64,000 nt of DNA from Bradyrhizobium tropiciagri. GTDB lineage: Bacteria; Pseudomonadota; Alphaproteobacteria; Rhizobiales; Xanthobacteraceae. Under the pieces are notes generated by a model. That model had not been told where the DNA came from, made no database searches, and saw only the letters and a list, made by a program, of their open reading frames with translations. A program made the position numbers and the translations under genes. The stretch is taken from the NCBI RefSeq assembly GCF_018130545.1, contig NZ_JAFCKF010000015.1, positions 39,104-103,103 of the forward strand, in the 5' to 3' direction. Numbering within the stretch: the first letter of the stretch is position 1; each line of letters opens with the position of its first letter. Below, piece by piece: positions 62,239 to 64,000 of this stretch.

Positions 62239-63401
62239 GAACGGTCTCCCGCAAACACGCGAACAAGCTTCGGTGCGATCTGATTGAGCGGCAGTACCGC
62301 GGCGCAGATGCCGGCGTTGACCGCAGCACCAGGCATGCCCCAGACCACGCTGGTCGCCTCGTCCTGGGCGATCACGCTGCCGCCGGCGGCGACGATATCC
62401 TTGCCGCCGCGCATGCCGTCGGAACCCATGCCGGTCAGGATCACCGACATAATGCTGCCAGCCCAGACATCGATCGCGGAGGTGAACATCGGATCGACCG
62501 CGGGCTTGCAGAAATTGACCGGCGGCCCGTCGTCGAGCGCGATCACCGCATCGATGCCGTGGCGGGCGATGCGCATGTGGCGTCCGCCCGGCGCCAGATA
62601 GATCTGGCCCGGCTTGATGCTCTCGCCGTCAACAGCCTCATGCGCCGGCCGCTTGCTGGCGCGCGCCAGATGCTCGGCAAGAATGGTGGTGAAGGTCGGC
62701 GGCATGTGCTGGGTGATCAGCACCGGGACACGGTCGATCACCGAACCGATCTCCGCGACCAGCGACATCAGCGCCTGCGGGCCGCCGGTGGAAGAGCCGA
62801 TCAGCAGCACCTTCGGCGCCAGCAGGCCAAACGAACGGCGCGCGATTGGGGCCGGCGCGGCATGCGCGGCGGCGGGCGCCATCGCCCGCGCTTTGTCGTG
62901 AGCGGGCGCGAGCGGCGGGCTTGCCGTGGTGTGCACGGTGCTGTGCCGCGCCTTGGCGCCGAGATGACGGATCTTCTGGATCAGGTCGTGGCGGAAGGTT
63001 TCCGCCGCGGTGGCCTCGCGCGTGCTCTCCGGCTTCGGAATGTAATCGGAGGCGCCGAGCGACAGCGCCTTCAGGCTGATCTCCGCGTTGCGGCGGGTCA
63101 GCGTGGACGCCATGATGACGACGAGATCGCGCTTCTTCGCCAACAGCTGCGGCAGCGCCGAGATGCCGTCGAGGTCGGGCATCTCGATATCGAGCACCGC
63201 GACATCGGGATTGATGCGCTCGAGCTGGTTGACGGCGTCGAGGCCGGTGCGCAGCGAAGCCACGACCTCCATGTCGGGCTCGGCACCGATCCAGCGCGAG
63301 ATCATCCCGCGGATCACCACGGAATCGTCGACCACCATCACCCGCACCTTGTCGGTACGGGTCGATGTCGGGACCGCAGAACTTGTCAACGCAACACTCA
63401 T
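62235..63401 (-). CDS. cheB: Chemotaxis methylesterase/glutaminase CheB
   Basis: A 388-residue response-regulator methylesterase. The receiver has phosphoacceptor Asp71 ([12 protein letters not shown]). An Ala/Pro-rich linker at about 155-195 follows, then the esterase triad Ser204 (GSSTGG), His232 (ITQHMPP) and Asp328 ([10 protein letters not shown]). It removes receptor methyl groups when phosphorylated by CheA. Coupled to cheR by overlap, 75 bases after cheY. Confidence 0.96.
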   Translation of the reverse strand: MSVALTSSAVPTSTRTDKVRVMVVDDSVVIRGMISRWIGAEPDMEVVASLRTGLDAVNQLERINPDVAVLDIEMPDLDGISALPQLLAKKRDLVVIMASTLTRRNAEISLKALSLGASDYIPKPESTREATAAETFRHDLIQKIRHLGAKARHSTVHTTASPPLAPAHDKARAMAPAAAHAAPAPIARRSFGLLAPKVLLIGSSTGGPQALMSLVAEIGSVIDRVPVLITQHMPPTFTTILAEHLARASKRPAHEAVDGESIKPGQIYLAPGGRHMRIARHGIDAVIALDDGPPVNFCKPAVDPMFTSAIDVWAGSIMSVILTGMGSDGMRGGKDIVAAGGSVIAQDEATSVVWGMPGAAVNAGICAAVLPLNQIAPKLVRVFAGDRS

Positions 63402-63476
63402 GACTTCACCAGCGACGCAACACGACGCACAACAACCGTTGAGCCGAAGGCTTCTGCCGCCGGATCGAACGTAGAC

Positions 63477-63842
63477 TTAAATGAGCCCGACTTCCTGGAA
63501 CTTCGCGGTGACGATGTCCCGGTCGAACGGCTTCATGATGTATTCGTTGGCACCGGCATGCAACGCGCGGGCGATATGCGCGACGTCATTCTCGGTGGTG
63601 CAGAACACGACCTTGGGCTGATCGCCGCCGGGCATGCGGCGGAGATTGCCGAGAAACTCGTAGCCGTCCATGACCGGCATGTTCCAGTCGAGCAGCACGG
63701 CTTCCGGCATCGCGCGCTTGCAGGCTTCGAGTGCCTTGGCACCGTCCTCGGCTTCGACGATCTGGAAATCGAGCCCCTCCAGGATACGGCGGGCGACCTT
63801 GCGAATGACGCTTGAGTCATCGACTACAAGACATGTTCTCAT
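63477..63842 (-). CDS. cheY: Chemotaxis response regulator CheY
   Basis: A 121-residue single receiver domain. The acidic pair is in CLVVDDSSVIRK, phosphoacceptor Asp52 in LLDWNMPVMDGY, and the conserved Lys is in YIMKPFDRD. It carries the signal from CheA to the flagellar motor. About 63 bases downstream of the cheW gene. Confidence 0.95.
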   Translation of the reverse strand: MRTCLVVDDSSVIRKVARRILEGLDFQIVEAEDGAKALEACKRAMPEAVLLDWNMPVMDGYEFLGNLRRMPGGDQPKVVFCTTENDVAHIARALHAGANEYIMKPFDRDIVTAKFQEVGLI

Positions 63843-63905
63843 CTGCGACCTCTACTTCCTCATCCCCGGTGGGATGTTTCAGTTCTTCAGTTCTATCGGC
63901 CCGTC

Positions 63906-64000
63906 TCACGCCGCTTTGGCGTCGGGCACCAGTTCGAGCACGCGATCGATATCGAGGACGACCATGAGCTGGCCGTCGAGGCGGTGGACGCCGCCGGCGA
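63906..64000 (-). CDS. cheW: Chemotaxis adaptor CheW, C-terminal end (cut by window end)
   Basis: The last 31 residues are visible (AGGVHRLDGQLMVVLDIDRV, then LELVPDAKAA). The GQLMVVLDIDRVL strand is diagnostic of the CheW C-terminus. CheW links receptors to CheA. The gene order cheW-cheY-cheB-cheR predicts cheA immediately outside the window. Confidence 0.85.
   Translation of the reverse strand, partial: AGGVHRLDGQLMVVLDIDRVLELVPDAKAA

Overview
The window reads as chromosomal DNA of a Bradyrhizobium-like alphaproteobacterium (Hyphomicrobiales, Nitrobacteraceae). It is GC-rich with long antisense shadow frames. It has a CtrA response regulator whose promoter is crowded with GANTC (CcrM) sites, TTAA-N7-TTAAC-like CtrA boxes at flagellar genes, a Porin_2-type porin, two good EcfG stress promoters (GGAAC-N17-CGTT), and several intergenic palindromic repeat families of the kind common in this group. 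No rRNA, tRNA, CRISPR array, transposase or phage gene was seen. The genus assignment is inference from gene content.

Layout. 1-7250: aromatic-compound catabolism. A truncated alpha/beta hydrolase and a FAD monooxygenase lie opposite a LysR gene, followed by a Rieske ring-hydroxylating oxygenase (alpha, beta, ferredoxin), an MFS importer and a MarR regulator in one operon. No ferredoxin reductase is present. 7390-16360: a small unknown protein, an AraC regulator, a DUF2066 protein, a quinone-oxidoreductase-like MDR protein, two crotonase-fold enzymes around a gamma-glutamyltransferase, a NIPSNAP protein, a hotdog thioesterase and a secreted alpha/beta hydrolase. 16470-19190: a GST / exported cupin / Tat-exported ABM-domain operon divergent from an OhrR-type MarR regulator. 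19210-23720: a polar amino acid ABC transporter coupled to a PuuB-like amine oxidase, with a divergent XRE-cupin regulator. 23918-28530: a PaoABC/YagTSR-like molybdenum hydroxylase operon and a divergent TetR gene with a perfect operator palindrome between them.

28660-36780: a terminator, a small Gly/Thr-rich secreted protein with an EcfG promoter, a stand-alone RND efflux pump, a GNAT protein, DadA, an omega-aminotransferase and a second XRE-cupin regulator. 36847-42010: an LprI-like protein, a caspase-like protein, a DUF4864 protein, an alpha/beta hydrolase that lacks its nucleophile serine, and a MarR gene. 42190-47532: a porin with its terminator, a MarR gene, an MFS transporter and small hypothetical proteins.

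47835-55530: flagellar and cell-cycle block (flhA; fliI-fliJ; ctrA), interrupted by an EcfG-promoted small membrane protein and an ECF sigma / anti-sigma pair. 55535-61207: a sedolisin peptidase, a c-type haem protein and a small cytochrome-like protein, then a DUF350 membrane protein, a poly-Ser protein, a small RR-motif His-rich protein and a glutathionylspermidine-synthase-like ligase. 61366-64000: chemotaxis genes cheR, cheB, cheY and the end of cheW.

The best candidates for something little described are the DUF350 / poly-Ser / ATP-grasp cassette with its sedolisin-cytochrome neighbours, the serine-less FrsA-like hydrolase, and the exported cupin + ABM + GST operon under an OhrR-type regulator.
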